Positions 13,430-13,917 of a DNA stretch of 13,917 bases are shown piece by piece. The stretch is from Chromera velia (Eukaryota; Sar; Chromeraceae), in NCBI GenBank assembly GCA_018398765.1, contig JAHBMJ010003023.1, positions 1 to 13,917 of the forward strand, given 5' to 3'. Under the pieces are notes generated by a model. It was not told where the DNA came from and did no database searches. It saw only the letters and a list, made by a program, of their open reading frames with translations. Each line of letters starts with the position of its first letter. The stretch's first letter is position 1. Made by a program: the position numbers and the translations under genes.

Positions 13430-13917
13430 CTGCATGGAGGCATACAAATGGAGGAGGCATATACGACAAACAAAGGACAATGCAGTAAGGTGCTTGTTGA
13501 GGGTCAGCAGATTTGCACGGAGGAGGGACGGAAGGGGCATCTGGGGACGGAGCAACCAAGTTGAAAGAAGCTGGTCTCTTGTCTTGCCGTCTTTTCCTCG
13601 TGTTCTTACTATGCCTCCTACCTTTGTCTTCGTCACGAGAAACACAAACAGCAAAGTAGGCATCGACAGAAAGTTGTTCGAAGCAAATCAAAGAAACACA
13701 TACAGAAGGGAAATCGGAGCAGAAAGGAACAAATCGAGAGAAGAGAAGGGAGAGACAAAAGCGGGACGAATGGAAAGGCGATCGGCTTCGAGACAGCAGA
13801 CGCATCCACACTTATAGCAGGGAGAGGACGGCAAGATGCCTTCCTCCTTGCCAATCAACAACTGAGACACACACGCACTCTCTCTCATGCGCACAGAACC
13901 CCCGCCCTCTCCCCCCC
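13430..13917. other. No gene recognised; upstream flank of the UNC-93-like exons
   Basis: This should be intron, or contain further 5' exons of the UNC-93-like gene. I looked for hydrophobic coding stretches on the minus strand between canonical splice sites and found none I trust. The sequence is purine-rich on the plus strand and ends in poly-C at the window edge. Confidence 0.5.

Noticed and set aside
13613-13663. Minus-strand hydrophobic stretch PTLLFVFLVTKTK before GTAGGA as an upstream UNC-93-like exon
   Set aside because: It ends in phase 0 before a usable donor, but no acceptor with CAG lies in front of it and the peptide is too short to judge.

Overview
The window looks like nuclear DNA of a eukaryote. 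Its coding blocks are separated by GT-AG introns, and it has long microsatellites and no operon-like packing. A protein rich in GCC2/GCC3 (ephrin-receptor-like) cysteine modules, balanced base composition and intron-dense genes together suggest an alveolate, most likely a chromerid such as Chromera velia. This assignment is inference from content and was not checked by a search. Everything I can support as coding lies on the minus strand.

Gene 1 runs from about 10592 down to at least 215. I rebuilt it by hand as 14 exons whose phases match at nearly every junction. It begins with a signal peptide and beta-sandwich-like extracellular segments (exons 1-2). About 18 cysteine-rich GCC2/GCC3-type modules follow (exons 3-6). 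Next comes a second copy of part of the exon 1 beta segment (exon 7), then a hydrophobic region with three possible membrane segments and a basic juxtamembrane stretch (exon 8). The last part is a complete protein kinase domain spread over exons 9-14: glycine loop, ALK lysine, an HCDLN-PQN catalytic loop, DFS in place of DFG, and an intact APE. The product would be a receptor-kinase-like surface protein. Three points are unresolved: a frame break inside exon 1 (9945-10002), the exon 7/8 junction, and the 3' end, which runs into microsatellites at the window edge.

Gene 2 (13429 down to 11571) is the 3' part of a UNC-93-like, MFS-type membrane protein in four exons, ending in a hydrophilic cytoplasmic tail. 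Its upstream exons are not recognised in 13430-13917 and probably lie beyond the window. Its last intron holds six perfectly phased 37-bp repeats.

The 10644-11570 interval separates the two genes and includes an AT-rich island without recognisable genes. Simple repeats (poly-G, AC, AG, CACT, GAAA, AGGC) cluster at the left edge and in introns, above all in the 1.07-kb intron that splits the kinase N-lobe. Across both genes the inferred splice sites show a shared character: acceptors nearly always read TGCAG, and about half the donors are GTC rather than GTA/GTG.
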